From: Micromonospora fulviviridis
GTDB lineage: Bacteria; Actinomycetota; Actinomycetes; Mycobacteriales; Micromonosporaceae
Direction: 5' to 3'
DNA: 64,000 bases
Assembly: GCF_014648395.1 (NCBI RefSeq)
Contig: NZ_BMRA01000001.1
Location: 748,521-812,520, forward strand
A program made the translations under genes and the position numbers. The notes below the pieces were generated by a model, which had not been told where the DNA came from, did no database searches, and saw only the letters and a program-made list of their open reading frames with translations. Below, piece after piece: positions 1 to 13,795 of the stretch; position 1 is the first letter of the stretch; each line of letters starts with the position of its first letter.

Positions 1-259
1 CCGCCGGCCGGGCCGCCGGGGGCGCCGCGACCGCCACGCCGCCTCCGCCGCTCGGTTCGTCCGCGACGGGCTCGGGGGCCGCCGGCCGGGCCCGGCCCTC
101 CAGGTCCGCCCCGGCCAGCCCGGTGACGTACGACAGGTAGCCGGGCATCAGCGGCAGGACGCACGGGGAGAGGAAGCTGACCAGCCCGGCGAGCGCCGCG
201 GCCCCGACGGCCAGCAGCAGCGGGCCGGACTCGGCGAGCTGGCGGAACGTCTCGCCCAT
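1..259 (-). CDS. ccdA: CcdA-like cytochrome c biogenesis membrane protein (partial, N-terminus)
   Basis: This is the first about 86 codons of a gene that runs off the left edge. The translation begins MGETFRQLAESG, then a hydrophobic stretch leading into FLSPCVLPLMPGYLSYVTGL. That Pro-Cys-Val-Leu-Pro-Leu membrane signature is typical of CcdA/DsbD-core proteins, which move electrons from cytoplasmic thioredoxin across the membrane to extracytoplasmic thioredoxins for cytochrome c maturation. The ATG overlaps the stop of the upstream TlpA-like gene (TGATG), so the two are probably translationally coupled, and the pairing supports the call. Only the first membrane segment can be seen, so the rest of the fold is inferred. 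Confidence 0.85.
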   Translation of the reverse strand, partial: MGETFRQLAESGPLLLAVGAAALAGLVSFLSPCVLPLMPGYLSYVTGLAGADLEGRARPAAPEPVADEPSGGGGVAVAAPPAARPA

Positions 260-834
260 CAGCGTGATCCGGAGGCGGGCCGCTCGGCCGCGACCCGTTC
301 GACGATCGGTTGCAGTTCGTCCCGGGTGACGGCTCGGCGGATCACCACCGCGACCCGGCCGTCCCGGTCCAGGACGACGGTCGCCGGGGTGGTGTTGGGC
401 GGGATGTCGAAGTTGAGCGCCTGCCGGCTGGCCGGGTCGAAGAGGCTCGGGTACGTGACCCGGCCCTCCTCGAAGGCGATCGCCTTGTCCTTGCTGTCCT
501 GCACGTTGATGCCGAGGAAGGTCACCCCGGACGCCTTGGTGGCCTGGTGGACGGCCTCCAGGTCGTCGACCTCGGCCCGGCAGGGCGCGCACCAGGAGCC
601 CCAGAAGTTGACCACGACCACCTGGCCGCGGGCCTGGGAGACGTCGTAGTTGCCGCCGGTGAGCAGCTCGCCGCTCACCTTCGGGGTCTTCGACCGCTGG
701 TCGGGGGCGCAGGTGATGGTGACGCCGTCGCTCTCGCAGCGGCTCTCCTCGTTGCCGGAGGAGGAGCAGCCGACCAGCGCCGTACCGGCGGTGACGGCGG
801 CGAGCAGGGCGGCGACGAGCCTCCGGGTGCGCAT
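259..834 (-). CDS. TlpA/ResA-like thiol-disulfide oxidoreductase lipoprotein
   Basis: A 191-residue exported thioredoxin-fold protein. It starts MRTRRLVAALLAAV, has a lipobox ending in Leu-Val-Gly-Cys near residue 22, and so is a predicted lipoprotein facing the cell wall. The thioredoxin domain holds the active site NFWGSWCAPCRAE (CxxC) near residues 73-85 and a later cis-Pro region (PPNTTPATVVLD). Family members reduce apocytochrome c haem-binding cysteines, receiving electrons from CcdA, which is the next gene. I chose the ATG at 834, not an upstream in-frame start, because it overlaps the stop of the phosphatase gene and is followed directly by a signal peptide. Confidence 0.9.
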   Translation of the reverse strand: MRTRRLVAALLAAVTAGTALVGCSSSGNEESRCESDGVTITCAPDQRSKTPKVSGELLTGGNYDVSQARGQVVVVNFWGSWCAPCRAEVDDLEAVHQATKASGVTFLGINVQDSKDKAIAFEEGRVTYPSLFDPASRQALNFDIPPNTTPATVVLDRDGRVAVVIRRAVTRDELQPIVERVAAERPASGSR

Positions 835-1481
835 CAGGCGCCCTTGGCCGTCCGGGCAGTCGGCGAGATCGCGATCAGGTGGGCCGCGGGCTCGGAGTAG
901 CCGATGCCGGAGATCTTCGCGCCGTCGAAGTGGAACGAGGTGAGGCTGGCCAGGCCGCACTGCCGCTTGCGCGGGTCGTGCCAGAGCCGCTTGCGCTCGA
1001 CGTAGCGGCGCAGGGTCCAGATGGGCAGCTGGTGGGAGACGAGCACGGCCTCGCGCCCCTCGGCGGCGATCCGGGCGGCGTGCAGGGCGGCGAACATCCG
1101 CTCGGCGATCACCCGGTAGGCCTCACCCCAGGACGGCGTCATCGGGTCGCGCAGCACCCACCAGTTGCGCGGGTCGCGGAACGAGCCGTCGCCCGGCGAG
1201 ACCTTCTTGCCCTCGAACCAGTTCGCGCTCTCGATCAGCCGCTCGTCCACGCCGACCGGGAGGCCGAACTGCGCGGCGATCGGCTCGGCGGTCTGCTGGG
1301 CGCGTTCGAGCGGGCTGGCCACCACGTGCACCACGGTCCGGTCGGCGAGCGCCTGGGCGGCCGCCTTGGCCATCTGGACGCCCAGCTCGGAGAGGCGGAA
1401 GCCGGGCAGCCGGCCGTAGAGGATGCCGTCCGGGTTGTACACCTCGCCGTGCCGCAGCACGTGGACCACCGTCTCGCTCAC
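834..1481 (-). CDS. Histidine phosphatase family protein (phosphoglycerate mutase-like)
   Basis: 215 residues. The N-terminal motif LRHGEV carries the catalytic histidine (RHG), and the second conserved histidine lies in VLVSHQLPIW. The family includes phosphoglycerate mutases and many small-molecule phosphatases; the substrate cannot be read from the sequence. The GTG at 1481 is preceded by a G-rich ribosome-binding stretch about 8 nt upstream and lies 5 nt after the hemL stop. A longer in-frame reading would overlap hemL and is unlikely. It sits in the hemL-phosphatase-tlpA-ccdA operon, an arrangement common in actinomycetes, but its link to haem or cytochrome biogenesis is inferred from position only. 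Confidence 0.88.
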   Translation of the reverse strand: MSETVVHVLRHGEVYNPDGILYGRLPGFRLSELGVQMAKAAAQALADRTVVHVVASPLERAQQTAEPIAAQFGLPVGVDERLIESANWFEGKKVSPGDGSFRDPRNWWVLRDPMTPSWGEAYRVIAERMFAALHAARIAAEGREAVLVSHQLPIWTLRRYVERKRLWHDPRKRQCGLASLTSFHFDGAKISGIGYSEPAAHLIAISPTARTAKGA

Positions 1482-1486
1482 GATTG

Positions 1487-2824
1487 TTACCCCCCGTGTC
1501 CTGCCGCCGCTGCTGCCGCCGCCGCCTCGGGCAGGGCCGCGGCGATCTGCTCCAGGGCGGCGTCGTCGATCGCCGCCGAGACGAACCACGACTCGAACGC
1601 GCTCGGCGGCAGGTAGACGCCGGCGGCGAGCATGGCGTGGAAGAACGCCTTGAACGCGGGCACCTGCTGCGTGCGGGCGCTGTCGTAGTCCGCCACGTCG
1701 GCGTCGGTGAAGAAGATCGAGAACATGTTGCCCGCGTACGAGAGGCGGTGCGGGACCCCGGCGGAGGACAGCGCCTCGGTGGCGAGCTTGCCCACCGTGG
1801 CGGCCGTCTCGTCGAGCCGGCGGTAGAGCGCGTCGTCGGCCAGCCGCAGCGTGGCGAGGCCGGCGGCGCAGGCCAGGGGGTTACCGGAGAGCGTGCCGGC
1901 CTGGTAGACCGGGCCGGCCGGGGCGAGCTTCGCCATGATCTCCGTGCGCCCGCCGAACGCCGCGGCGGGCAGCCCGCCGCCCATGACCTTCCCGTACGTC
2001 CACAGGTCGGCGTCGGACGGGTCGAGGCCGTGCCAGCCGGCGCGGGAGACCCGGAATCCGGTCATCACCTCGTCGACGATGAGCAGCGCGCCGTGCGCGT
2101 GGGCGATCCGGGCGAGCTGCTGGTTGAAGTCGTCGCGCGGAGCGATCACGCCCATGTTGCCGGCGGCCGCCTCGGTGATGATCGCCGCGATGTGCGGGCC
2201 CTCGGCGGCGAACGCCTCCTCGACCGCGCGCAGGTCGTTGTACGGCAGCACGATGGTGTCGCCGGCGGCCGCGCCGGTCACGCCGGGCGAGTCGGGCAGG
2301 CCGAAGGTGGCCACGCCGGAGCCGGCGGCGGCCAGCAGCGCGTCGGAGTGGCCGTGGTAGCAGCCGGAGAACTTGATGATCTTGGCGCGGCCGGTGAAGC
2401 CGCGGGCCAGCCGGATCGCCGACATGGTGGCCTCGGTGCCCGAGTTGACCAGGCGGACCTGCTCCACCGGGGTACGCGCGACGATCTCCGCGGCCAGGTC
2501 GACCTCGCCCGGGGTCGGGGTGCCGAAGCTGGTGCCCAGCGCGGCGGCCTCGCGCAGCGCCTCGACCACCGCCGGGTGGGCGTGACCGAGGATCAGCGGG
2601 CCCCAGGAGCAGACCAGGTCGACGTAGCGGCGACCGTCGGCGTCGAAGAGCCAGGGACCCTCCCCCCGGACCATGAAGCGCGGGGTGCCACCGACAGCAC
2701 GGAACGCGCGCACGGGGGAGTTGACCCCGCCGGGCACGATGGCCTTGGCGCGGTCGAACAGGGCCTCGGAGGCCGGTGCGTCGGCCGGGTAGCGGCCGGA
2801 TCCGGCGGAAAAGGTATCGGTCAC
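1487..2824 (-). CDS. hemL: Glutamate-1-semialdehyde 2,1-aminomutase
   Basis: 445 residues, the normal length for HemL. This PLP enzyme converts glutamate-1-semialdehyde to 5-aminolevulinate in the C5 pathway of tetrapyrrole synthesis. Visible signatures are [11 protein letters not shown] near residue 31, [15 protein letters not shown] near 128, the [12 protein letters not shown] aspartate that holds the PLP pyridine nitrogen, and [18 protein letters not shown] with the Schiff-base lysine near residue 280. The C-terminus is alanine-rich (an Ala run before GHGG). The start is GTG at 2824. A CACAAT hexamer about 9 nt upstream suggests a very short leader. It heads the leftward operon that ends in ccdA. 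Confidence 0.96.
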   Translation of the reverse strand: MTDTFSAGSGRYPADAPASEALFDRAKAIVPGGVNSPVRAFRAVGGTPRFMVRGEGPWLFDADGRRYVDLVCSWGPLILGHAHPAVVEALREAAALGTSFGTPTPGEVDLAAEIVARTPVEQVRLVNSGTEATMSAIRLARGFTGRAKIIKFSGCYHGHSDALLAAAGSGVATFGLPDSPGVTGAAAGDTIVLPYNDLRAVEEAFAAEGPHIAAIITEAAAGNMGVIAPRDDFNQQLARIAHAHGALLIVDEVMTGFRVSRAGWHGLDPSDADLWTYGKVMGGGLPAAAFGGRTEIMAKLAPAGPVYQAGTLSGNPLACAAGLATLRLADDALYRRLDETAATVGKLATEALSSAGVPHRLSYAGNMFSIFFTDADVADYDSARTQQVPAFKAFFHAMLAAGVYLPPSAFESWFVSAAIDDAALEQIAAALPEAAAAAAAAGHGG

Positions 2825-2962
2825 GATGCCGCCATTGTGTCAGCGCCGGGCGGCTGATCGGCAGGCACCCCGCTTCGGGGGTTACCGGGCTCACGCCTCG
2901 TCCGTTCGGCGCGGCGCACCGACCGGCGGGTCGCTCGACGGGCCCGTTGGTCGAGATCGCGA

Positions 2963-2968
2963 TAGGCT
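2963..2968 (+). promoter_or_regulatory. -10 element TAGGCT for a leaderless mRNA
   Basis: TAGGCT ends 6 nt before the GTG at 2975, which puts the expected transcription start at or next to the start codon. No ribosome-binding site is present. Confidence 0.55.
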
Positions 2969-2974
2969 GACCGG

Positions 2975-3307
2975 GTGGATCGTGCCGAACTGTCCATCAC
3001 GCTACACCGGACGGGTGACGAAGCCGTGCTTCGCCTCGCCGGTGAGATCGACATGCTCACGGCCGCCCAGCTGTCGACAGTCGTCAACGAGGTGCTGGCC
3101 GACCCCCCGCCGCGCATCGTGCTCGACCTGGGCGGAGTGACCTTCTGCGATTCCCAGGGCCTCGGCACCCTCGTGGTGCTCAGCCGCAAGGCCAGCCACG
3201 CCCAGAGCCTGCTGGTGCTGAGCAACGTAGGCGACTTCCTCCTCCGCGTCCTGGACATCACCGGCCTCCGCAGCGCCCTGATGATCCGCAACGAAACAGC
3301 CCCCTAA
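2975..3307 (+). CDS. STAS-domain anti-sigma factor antagonist (RsbV/SpoIIAA-like)
   Basis: 110 residues made of one STAS domain. The sequence DLGGVTFCDSQGLGTLVVLSRKA contains the conserved Asp-Ser pair whose serine is phosphorylated by an anti-sigma kinase and dephosphorylated by a SpoIIE-type phosphatase. Unphosphorylated STAS proteins bind the anti-sigma factor and free a sigma factor. Kinase and phosphatase candidates exist elsewhere in the window (11663-13726 and 26210-31808), but which is the partner is unknown. The GTG start has a TAGGCT box 6 nt upstream and no Shine-Dalgarno sequence. It ends just before a 60-bp palindrome and faces the ABC permease gene. Confidence 0.92.
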   Translation: MDRAELSITLHRTGDEAVLRLAGEIDMLTAAQLSTVVNEVLADPPPRIVLDLGGVTFCDSQGLGTLVVLSRKASHAQSLLVLSNVGDFLLRVLDITGLRSALMIRNETAP

Positions 3308-3330
3308 CCCCTCCCCCCCTGCCCGCTGGC

Positions 3331-3390
3331 GTTGATCAAGAAGTTTGCGTCTGCCGAGGCCGGTTTCCTGACGCAAACTTCTTGATCAAC
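3331..3390. repeat. 60-bp palindromic repeat, copy 1
   Basis: Two perfect 21-bp inverted arms (3331-3351 and 3370-3390, starting GTTGATCAAGAAG) are separated by an 18-bp spacer. It lies between the convergent stops of the STAS gene (3307) and the ABC permease gene (3403). It may act as a bidirectional terminator or a REP-like element. Three further copies with the same arm and spacer lengths occur in the window. Confidence 0.9.
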
Positions 3391-3402
3391 TGGGTTGTCG
3401 GG

Positions 3403-4995
3403 TCAGGTGACCGGGACGTCGCGGCGGCGGAAGGCCGTCAGGCCGGTTGCCGCCAGGGCCAGGGCTATGGCGGCCAGGGTCCAGAGCGGGGTTGCGCTCC
3501 AGGTGTCGCGGAGGACCTGGGGGGTGTGGGTGAACGGGGACAGGTCCAGCAGCCACTGGTCGAGTTCGAGCACCGCGCCGAGCTGGCCGAGCAGCACGCA
3601 GACCGCCAGCACCGCCCAGGCCACCGGGGCGAGCCGGGGCAGCAGGCCGTAGAGCAGCACGGCGAGCCCGGCCAGCACCCAGGCGGCGGGCACCTGCGCC
3701 AGCCCGGCGCCCAGCATCCGGGGCAGTTCCCGCGGCACGTCCTGCACGCTCAGCCCGTACGTCAGGCCGGTGGCCAGGCCGGTCACGGCGAGCACCACGA
3801 CCGGGCCGACCAGCGCGAACACCACGTGTGACAGCAGCCAGGTGGAGCGGTGTGTGCCGGTGGCGAGCACCGGCTCGGCGTGCCCGGCGGACTCCTCGGC
3901 GCGCATCCGCAGCGCGGCCTGGATGCCGTAGCCGGCCGCGGCCAGCCCGGCCAGGCTGAGCGTGGCGCCCAGGTAGGCGTCGGCCAGGCCGGAGGCCCCG
4001 CCGATCCGGGCCATGATCTGCTCCAGCTGCGGGTTCCCCTCGACCGAGCGCCCGGCCGCCTCGGCGGCGCCCCCGAGGATCAGCCCGAGCAGGCCGAAGC
4101 CGACCGACCACCAGAGGATCTGCCCCCGGTGCAGCCGCCAGGCCAGCCCGAACGGGCCGGCGAGCCCCCGACCGGCGGTGGCCGGCCCGAGCCGGGGCGG
4201 CAGCACCCCGGCGCCCAGGTCGCGGCGCACCGAGACGGGGTACGCGACCGCGGCGAGCAGCGCCGACGCGACCAGCGGCAGCACCGGCACCCACCAGCGC
4301 TCCCCCTCGAAGGGCCGGATCCGGGGGGCCCAGCCGAGCGGGGAGAGCCAACTCGGCCAGTCGTTGCTGGCGGTGTCCCCGACCATCCGTAGCGCGAACG
4401 AGGCGCCGAGGACGGCGATCCCGATGCCCCGGGCCCCGCCCGCGGTCTCGGTGAGCTGGGCGGCCAGCCCGCCCAGGGTGGCGAAGACCACGCCGGTCAG
4501 CGCGGTGCCGAGGCCGTACGCGTACGAGCCGGCGGCCGGCAGCCCGGTGGAGGCCAGCCCGGCCGCCGTGAGCAGGCCGAGCAGCAGGTCGGCCGCGTAC
4601 GTGACGAGCAGCGCGGCGGTCAGCCCGGCGTGCCGGCCGAGCACCCCGCCGCCGAGCAGTTCCCGCCGGCCGGCCTCCTCCTCGACGCGGGTGTGCCGGA
4701 TGACCGTGAGCAGGCTCGCCAGCGCCACGATGACCAGCAGGAAGCCGCCCCGCTGGGCGGTCAGCGCGCCGACGCTCTCCCCGTAGACCGGGCCGAGCAG
4801 CGCGACGATCGAGGGGTTGCGGGCGGTGCCGGCGGCGTACGCGGCCCGCTCGGCGGCGGTCGGGAACAGCTCGAAGAAGCTGGTCGCGTACGTCATCGGC
4901 AGCACGGCGAGGACCAGCACCCAGAGCGGCAGCAGGACGCGGTCCCGGCGCAGGATGAGCCGGGCCAGGTGGCGGGTTCCGGCGAGGGTGCTCAT
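3403..4995 (-). CDS. ABC-2 type exporter permease (polyketide-exporter-like)
   Basis: 530 residues with about twelve hydrophobic segments arranged as two similar halves, as in the large single-chain ABC-2 permeases often annotated as polyketide antibiotic transporters. It pairs with the ATP-binding protein encoded just upstream. A 27-codon mini-ORF lies between the two, and its stop overlaps this start (ATGA). The substrate is unknown; drug or lipid export is the usual role. The gene ends 12 bp from a 60-bp palindrome that probably insulates it from the converging STAS gene. The MarR-like gene divergent from the ATPase is the likely regulator of the pair. Confidence 0.85.
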   Translation of the reverse strand: MSTLAGTRHLARLILRRDRVLLPLWVLVLAVLPMTYATSFFELFPTAAERAAYAAGTARNPSIVALLGPVYGESVGALTAQRGGFLLVIVALASLLTVIRHTRVEEEAGRRELLGGGVLGRHAGLTAALLVTYAADLLLGLLTAAGLASTGLPAAGSYAYGLGTALTGVVFATLGGLAAQLTETAGGARGIGIAVLGASFALRMVGDTASNDWPSWLSPLGWAPRIRPFEGERWWVPVLPLVASALLAAVAYPVSVRRDLGAGVLPPRLGPATAGRGLAGPFGLAWRLHRGQILWWSVGFGLLGLILGGAAEAAGRSVEGNPQLEQIMARIGGASGLADAYLGATLSLAGLAAAGYGIQAALRMRAEESAGHAEPVLATGTHRSTWLLSHVVFALVGPVVVLAVTGLATGLTYGLSVQDVPRELPRMLGAGLAQVPAAWVLAGLAVLLYGLLPRLAPVAWAVLAVCVLLGQLGAVLELDQWLLDLSPFTHTPQVLRDTWSATPLWTLAAIALALAATGLTAFRRRDVPVT

Positions 4996-5075
4996 GCGAC
5001 CACCTCGCTTCGCTCGGCGGCCGCACGAGGCTCCACCGCGCTGTACTGATGATTCGCTCGCTGACGCTCGCTCAT
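4992..5075 (-). other. Bridging mini-ORF of 27 codons inside the ABC operon
   Basis: An ATG at 5075 overlaps the stop of the ABC ATPase gene (ATGA), and the mini-ORF stop at 4992-4994 overlaps the ATG of the permease gene (ATGA). The peptide begins [10 protein letters not shown] and ends AERSEVVA. The DNA is repeat-like (GAGCG/GCTCG tracts in both orientations) and matches the start of two other bridging mini-ORFs at 60433 and 63473. I infer an inserted intergenic repeat that keeps translational coupling; the peptide itself probably has no function. Confidence 0.6.
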
Positions 5076-5974
5076 CGGGTCAGCTCCTCGGGGACCGCCT
5101 CGTAGTGCCGCAGGAACAGCTCCTCCAGCGTGGGCGGCGTGCTGACCAGGCTGCGGACGCCCAGCTCGGTGAGGCGCCGCAGGGCGGCGTCCAGCGCGGC
5201 GGAGTCCACGTCGAAGCGCACCCGGTTGCCGTCCACCCGCAGGTCGTGCACCCCGGGCAGGTCGGCCAGCCCGTCCAGCGGGGCCGCGACCTCGGCGTCG
5301 ATCGAGGTGCGGTGCAGGTGGCGCAGCTCGGTGAGGGTGCCGGACTCGACGGCCCGGCCGTTCCGGATGATCGTCACCCGGTCGCAGAGCGCCTCCACCT
5401 CGGCCAGGATGTGGCTGGAGAGCAGCACGGTGCGGCCGTCCTGCTTGGCTCGGCGTACCCAGTGCTGGAAGACCTCCTCCATGAGCGGGTCGAGCCCGGA
5501 GGTCGGCTCGTCGAGGATGAGCAGCTCGACGTCGGAGGCGAGCGCGGCCACCAGGCCGACCTTCTGCCGGTTGCCCTTGGAGTAGGCCCGGCCCTTCTTG
5601 CGCGGGTCCAGCTCGAAGGACTCCAGCAGCTCGGCCCGGCGCTTCGGGTCCAGCCCGCCGCGCAGCCGGCCGAGCAGGTCGATCACCTCGCCGCCGCTCA
5701 GGTTGGGCCAGAGGGTGACGTCGCCGGGCACGTACGCGAGACGGCGGTGGAGGGCGACGGCGTCCCGCCACGGGTCGCCGCCGAGCAGTCGGACGGCCCC
5801 CGCGTCCGCCCGCAGCAGACCGAGCAGCACGCGGATCGTGGTCGACTTGCCGGAGCCGTTGGGGCCCAGGAAGCCGTGCACCTCGCCGGCGCGGACGGTC
5901 AGGTCGAGTCCGTCGAGCGCTCGGGTCCGGCCGAAGGTCTTCACCAGGCCGGACACCTCAATGGGAGTTTCCAT
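5072..5974 (-). CDS. ABC transporter ATP-binding protein
   Basis: 300 residues. Walker A is GPNGSGKST near residue 37. The signature region is [17 protein letters not shown] near residue 130, in place of LSGGQ. Walker B is [13 protein letters not shown], followed by the H-loop [15 protein letters not shown]-terminal extension of about 90 residues is typical of exporter ATPases of the DrrA/BcrA group. It powers the permease encoded downstream. The start ATG is close to a 16-bp palindrome (5995-6010) that also lies upstream of the divergent MarR-like gene, so both transcripts are probably controlled there. Confidence 0.92.
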   Translation of the reverse strand: METPIEVSGLVKTFGRTRALDGLDLTVRAGEVHGFLGPNGSGKSTTIRVLLGLLRADAGAVRLLGGDPWRDAVALHRRLAYVPGDVTLWPNLSGGEVIDLLGRLRGGLDPKRRAELLESFELDPRKKGRAYSKGNRQKVGLVAALASDVELLILDEPTSGLDPLMEEVFQHWVRRAKQDGRTVLLSSHILAEVEALCDRVTIIRNGRAVESGTLTELRHLHRTSIDAEVAAPLDGLADLPGVHDLRVDGNRVRFDVDSAALDAALRRLTELGVRSLVSTPPTLEELFLRHYEAVPEELTR

Positions 5975-5994
5975 ACTTCGGAAGCTACGCTCGT

Positions 5995-6010
5995 TTCACA
6001 AACTTGTGAA
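5995..6010. promoter_or_regulatory. Palindromic operator between ABC exporter and MarR-like gene
   Basis: TTCACAA, a 2-bp gap, then TTGTGAA form a perfect 7-2-7 inverted repeat in the divergent promoter region. On the minus strand TTCACA lies 17 nt from TAGCTT, so the repeat would overlap the -35 region of the exporter promoter. This is the expected target of the regulator encoded at 6042. Confidence 0.7.
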
Positions 6011-6041
6011 GACAGTGAGACGTGAGAGACGATCAGAGGCG

Positions 6042-6569
6042 ATGAGCACCGAGGAGACGACGCCCATGAACCCGCCACCCCGCCCCGCCGAGGAGGAGGT
6101 CCACCTCTTCGTCGAGCGGATGGCGATGGCCTTCGCGGACGTCGGCTTCCCCCGGATGGCCGGCCGCGTGCTGTTCACCGTGATGAGCGCGGACGAGCCG
6201 CTGACCGCCGCCGAGATCGGCGAGCGGCTGGGGGTCAGCGCGGCGGCCGTGTCCGGCGCGGTGCGCTACCTCACCCAGTTCGCCATGCTGGTCCGCGAGC
6301 CGGTCAAGGGCTCCCGGCGGGACCGCTACCGGATGCCGGCCAACCCCTGGTACGAGGCCACCATCACGAAGACCGGCCTCTACAAGAACTTCATCGACAT
6401 CGCCAACGGCGGGGTTGACGCACTGCAGGGGCGGGACACCCCGGCGGGCGAGCGGGTGGCCGAGATGCGGGACTTCTTCCTCTTCGTACAGGAGGAGATC
6501 GACGCCCTCGGCGAACGGTGGCGGGCCCGGCGCGCCGCGACGGGACACGGCGACCGGACCGACGCCTGA
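6042..6569 (+). CDS. MarR/GbsR-like winged-helix transcriptional regulator
   Basis: 175 residues. A winged-helix DNA-binding domain is visible (LTAAEIGERLGVSAAAVSGAVRYLTQFAMLVREPVKGSRRDRY), followed by a helical C-terminus likely to form the dimer. MarR-family proteins repress exporter genes and release DNA on ligand binding. It is divergent from the ABC exporter, and a perfect palindrome lies between them, so local autoregulation is likely. A second ATG at 6066 has a GGAG sequence about 10 nt upstream and could be the true start, which would give 167 residues. Confidence 0.88.
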   Translation: MSTEETTPMNPPPRPAEEEVHLFVERMAMAFADVGFPRMAGRVLFTVMSADEPLTAAEIGERLGVSAAAVSGAVRYLTQFAMLVREPVKGSRRDRYRMPANPWYEATITKTGLYKNFIDIANGGVDALQGRDTPAGERVAEMRDFFLFVQEEIDALGERWRARRAATGHGDRTDA

Positions 6570-6573
6570 GGGA

Positions 6574-7127
6574 TCAGGCGGTGTTGCCCCAGCGGGCCTG
6601 CTCCAGCAGGTCCACCGCCCGCTCCCGGGACTCCGCGTCGTCCTCGGCGCGCAGCAGCGCGGTCGCCTCGTCCACCGCGTCGGTGAGCACCCGCCACTGG
6701 GCGTCGCGCTCCCGCACCAGGTCGGACTGGGCGGCGAGCTGCCGGGTCTTCACCCACAGCTCCACGAAGACCGACACCTTGGCCCGCAGCACCCACGGGT
6801 CGAACGGCTTGGTCAGGTAGTCGACCGCGCCGACGGCGTAGCCGCGCAGGGCGAGCTGGGCGTCCTTGTCCGCCGCGGTGAGGAAGATGATCGGCACGTG
6901 CCGGGTCCGCTCCCGCCGCTTGATGTGGGTGGCGGTCTCGAAGCCGTCCATGTCCGGCATCTGCGCGTCCAGCAGGATCACCGCGAAGTCGTCCACCAGG
7001 AGCTGCTTGAGCGCCGCCTCGCCGCTCTCCACGGCGACCGACTGCACCGGCAGCCCCTGGAGGATCGCCTCCAGGGCCATCAGGTTCTCCCGCCGGTCGT
7101 CCACCAGCAGCGCCTTGGCCATCTGGG

Positions 7128-7131
<4 letters not shown>
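6574..7131 (-). CDS. Response regulator with receiver domain and helical C-terminus
   Basis: 185 residues. A receiver domain spans about residues 5-122: acidic pocket VDDRRE, phospho-acceptor Asp in [13 protein letters not shown] near residue 56, Thr/Ser switch in FLTAADK, and conserved Lys in YLTKPFD. The remaining 60 residues are helical with no recognisable DNA-binding or enzymatic domain, so it probably works by protein contact. It overlaps the stop of the large hybrid kinase gene (GTGA), so kinase and regulator are made together and the kinase is its likely phosphodonor. A second in-frame ATG lies three codons inside the GTG start at 7131. Confidence 0.92.
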
Positions 7132-11480
<4,349 letters not shown>

Positions 11481-11662
11481 CAGTTCCTCGCTCAGCTCGG
11501 GGGCCATCAGGCTCGTGCCGACACGCGGCCATCCCACCATTCTGCCGCGCTTCACGTCGAGGCCACGGGCGGCGAGCCGACGCCACGCCCGATCTGTCCC
11601 CCGCCGACCGGAATCGGCGGAGCGGCTTGGCACCCGGGGTGGCGGCGGTGGAGGATACGAAG

Positions 11663-13726
11663 GTGTCAGCGGAGGCGGGGCCGGCCATGAACGGCGGCCC
11701 GGACGAGCACGTCCGGCGGGTCCGCCTCCCGGCGGACCGGCGTACGCCTGCGGCGGCCCGGGCGCTGGTGCGGTCCGTGCTCGCCGAGGCGGACCTGCAC
11801 GAACTGCTCAACGAGGCGCTGCTGCTCACCACCGAACTCACCACCAACGCGGTCGAGCACGCGCGCACCGAACTGGACATCGAGGTCGAAGCCGACCCGG
11901 CCGGGCTCACCGTCACGGTGACCGACTTCGCCTCCGGCCCGGTCGACGAGCTGCTCGTCGGCGTCCGGAACACCACCTCCGACATCACCGAGGTCGCCGA
12001 GCGCGGGCGCGGGCTGCTGCTGGTCGACCACTTCGCCAGCCGGTGGGGCACCACCTACCTGCCCACCGGAAAGGGCGTCTGGTTCCGGCTCGACCGGCCC
12101 GGCCTCGGTGCGGCCGCCCGGCCGGCCGAGGCCCGCGCCATGCTCAACGCCTCCGCGCCCACCGACGGGGGCACCCCGAGCGCCGCCGCGATGAGCGAGC
12201 TCATGCAGACCAACCCCGACCCGTACGCGGACGACCCGCTGCCCGAGTTCGCCGCCGGGCTGCTGACCCGGGTCGCCGAGATGGTCGGCGCGGCCGGCGG
12301 CGTGGTGCGCCTGGACCGGGGCGACGGGCAGGGCAGCCAGGTGCTCGCCCGCTACGGCCGGCAGCCCCGCGAGGGCAACGAACTGCTCCGCGTCCCGCTC
12401 GCCGTGCACCGCCCGTACGCCGGCGAGCTGGAGCTGGACGCGGCGCCCTCGGCGTACGCCCGGCCGCTCGCGGTGCTGGCCGGCGAGCGGCTCTCCCTGC
12501 ACCTGGAGAACGACCGGCTGCGCCGGGCCGACGTACGCCGGTCGGCCTGGCTCACCTTCCTCGCCGAGGCGAGCGAGCTGCTCGCCCAGTCGCTGGACGT
12601 CGAGCTGACCATGGCACTCGTCCCGCAGCTCGTGGTGCCCCGGCTCGGCCAGTGGTGCGCCGTGCACACCACCGACGAGTGGGGGCGGCTGCGGCTCGCC
12701 GCGGCCAGCCACGCCGACGAGGCGGTGCTGCCGCAGCTGCACCGGGTGCTCCAGGAGACCGGGCCGGACTCGATCCAGGCCCGGCTGCGGGAGGCGTCCC
12801 GGAGCGCGGCGCAGGTGCCGCTGGGTGGGCCGATGGAGGGCTTCGCCGTACCCCTGATCGCCCGCGGGCAGCGGCTCGGCACCCTGGCCGTGGGCCGCCA
12901 CCAGCGGCACCGGCACGACCCCGACGAGGTCTCGGTGCTGGAGGACGTGGCCCGGCGGGCCGCGCTGGCCATCGAGAACGCTCGGATCCACGCCGAGCGC
13001 CGGCGCGTCGCGCAGACCCTCCAGCAGTCGCTGCTGCCCCCCGTGCTCCCGGTGGTCGAGGGCATCGGCTTCGCCGCCGAGTACGTCCCGACCGGCGACG
13101 ACGCCGAGGTCGGCGGCGACTTCTACGACGTGGTGCCGCTGCCCGACGGCCGGTGGCTGGTGGTGATCGGCGACGTCTCCGGCAAGGGCGTCCAGGCGGC
13201 GGCGGTGACCGGCCTGGTCCGGGACGTGATCCGGGTGCTGGTCGGCGACGGCAAGCCGCTGCCCGAGGTGCTCGGTCGGCTCAACGAGACGCTGGTCGAG
13301 CGGGGCGGCGGCCGCTACTGCACGCTGGCGCTGGCGGCGGTCGGACCGGGCGACGGCGACCAGCTCGACGTCTCCCTGCACCTGGCCGGGCACGACCGGC
13401 CGGTGCTGCTGCACGGCGGCGGTGGGGCGGGCTTCGTCGGCACGGGCGGCACGGCTCTGGGCCTGCTCGACGCGATCGCCACCCCGACCGCCGACATCGC
13501 GCTCAAGCCGGGCGACGCGCTGATCTTCTACACCGACGGGGTCACCGAACGGCGGCGCGGCCGGGAACTGTTCGGCACCGACCGGCTGCGCGAGTCGGCA
13601 GCGCCCCTGGCCGGCTACTCGGCGGACGTGATCGCCGCCCGCCTCCGCGCCACCGCCATCGCCTTCTCGGTGGAACCCCCACGCGACGACATAGCCGTCC
13701 TGGTCCTCCGCAACGACGCCCTCTAA
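11663..13726 (+). CDS. Serine phosphatase with HATPase, GAF and SpoIIE (PP2C) domains
   Basis: 687 residues. An N-terminal anti-sigma-kinase-like HATPase domain ([24 protein letters not shown]) spans about 25-145, a GAF region lies in the middle, and a SpoIIE/RsbU phosphatase domain fills the C-terminus ([16 protein letters not shown] near 475, [21 protein letters not shown] with metal-binding acidic residues). The likely job is to phosphorylate or dephosphorylate STAS antagonists and so switch a sigma factor. It is divergent from the multi-HAMP kinase. GTG 11663 is chosen because GGAGG lies 8 nt upstream; TTG 11627 and ATG 11687 are alternatives. The gene ends at the edge of a repeat-rich intergenic island. 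Confidence 0.88.
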   Translation: MSAEAGPAMNGGPDEHVRRVRLPADRRTPAAARALVRSVLAEADLHELLNEALLLTTELTTNAVEHARTELDIEVEADPAGLTVTVTDFASGPVDELLVGVRNTTSDITEVAERGRGLLLVDHFASRWGTTYLPTGKGVWFRLDRPGLGAAARPAEARAMLNASAPTDGGTPSAAAMSELMQTNPDPYADDPLPEFAAGLLTRVAEMVGAAGGVVRLDRGDGQGSQVLARYGRQPREGNELLRVPLAVHRPYAGELELDAAPSAYARPLAVLAGERLSLHLENDRLRRADVRRSAWLTFLAEASELLAQSLDVELTMALVPQLVVPRLGQWCAVHTTDEWGRLRLAAASHADEAVLPQLHRVLQETGPDSIQARLREASRSAAQVPLGGPMEGFAVPLIARGQRLGTLAVGRHQRHRHDPDEVSVLEDVARRAALAIENARIHAERRRVAQTLQQSLLPPVLPVVEGIGFAAEYVPTGDDAEVGGDFYDVVPLPDGRWLVVIGDVSGKGVQAAAVTGLVRDVIRVLVGDGKPLPEVLGRLNETLVERGGGRYCTLALAAVGPGDGDQLDVSLHLAGHDRPVLLHGGGGAGFVGTGGTALGLLDAIATPTADIALKPGDALIFYTDGVTERRRGRELFGTDRLRESAAPLAGYSADVIAARLRATAIAFSVEPPRDDIAVLVLRNDAL

Positions 13727-13750
13727 CCCGACCCCTCCGCCCCGCCGCCC

Positions 13751-13790
13751 CTTCTCCGCCCTTCTCCGCCCTTCTCCGCCCTTCTCCGCC
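13751..13790. repeat. 10-bp tandem repeat, four units
   Basis: CTTCTCCGCC is repeated four times without a mismatch, directly before the palindrome at 13796. Confidence 0.95.
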
Positions 13791-13795
13791 CCGGC

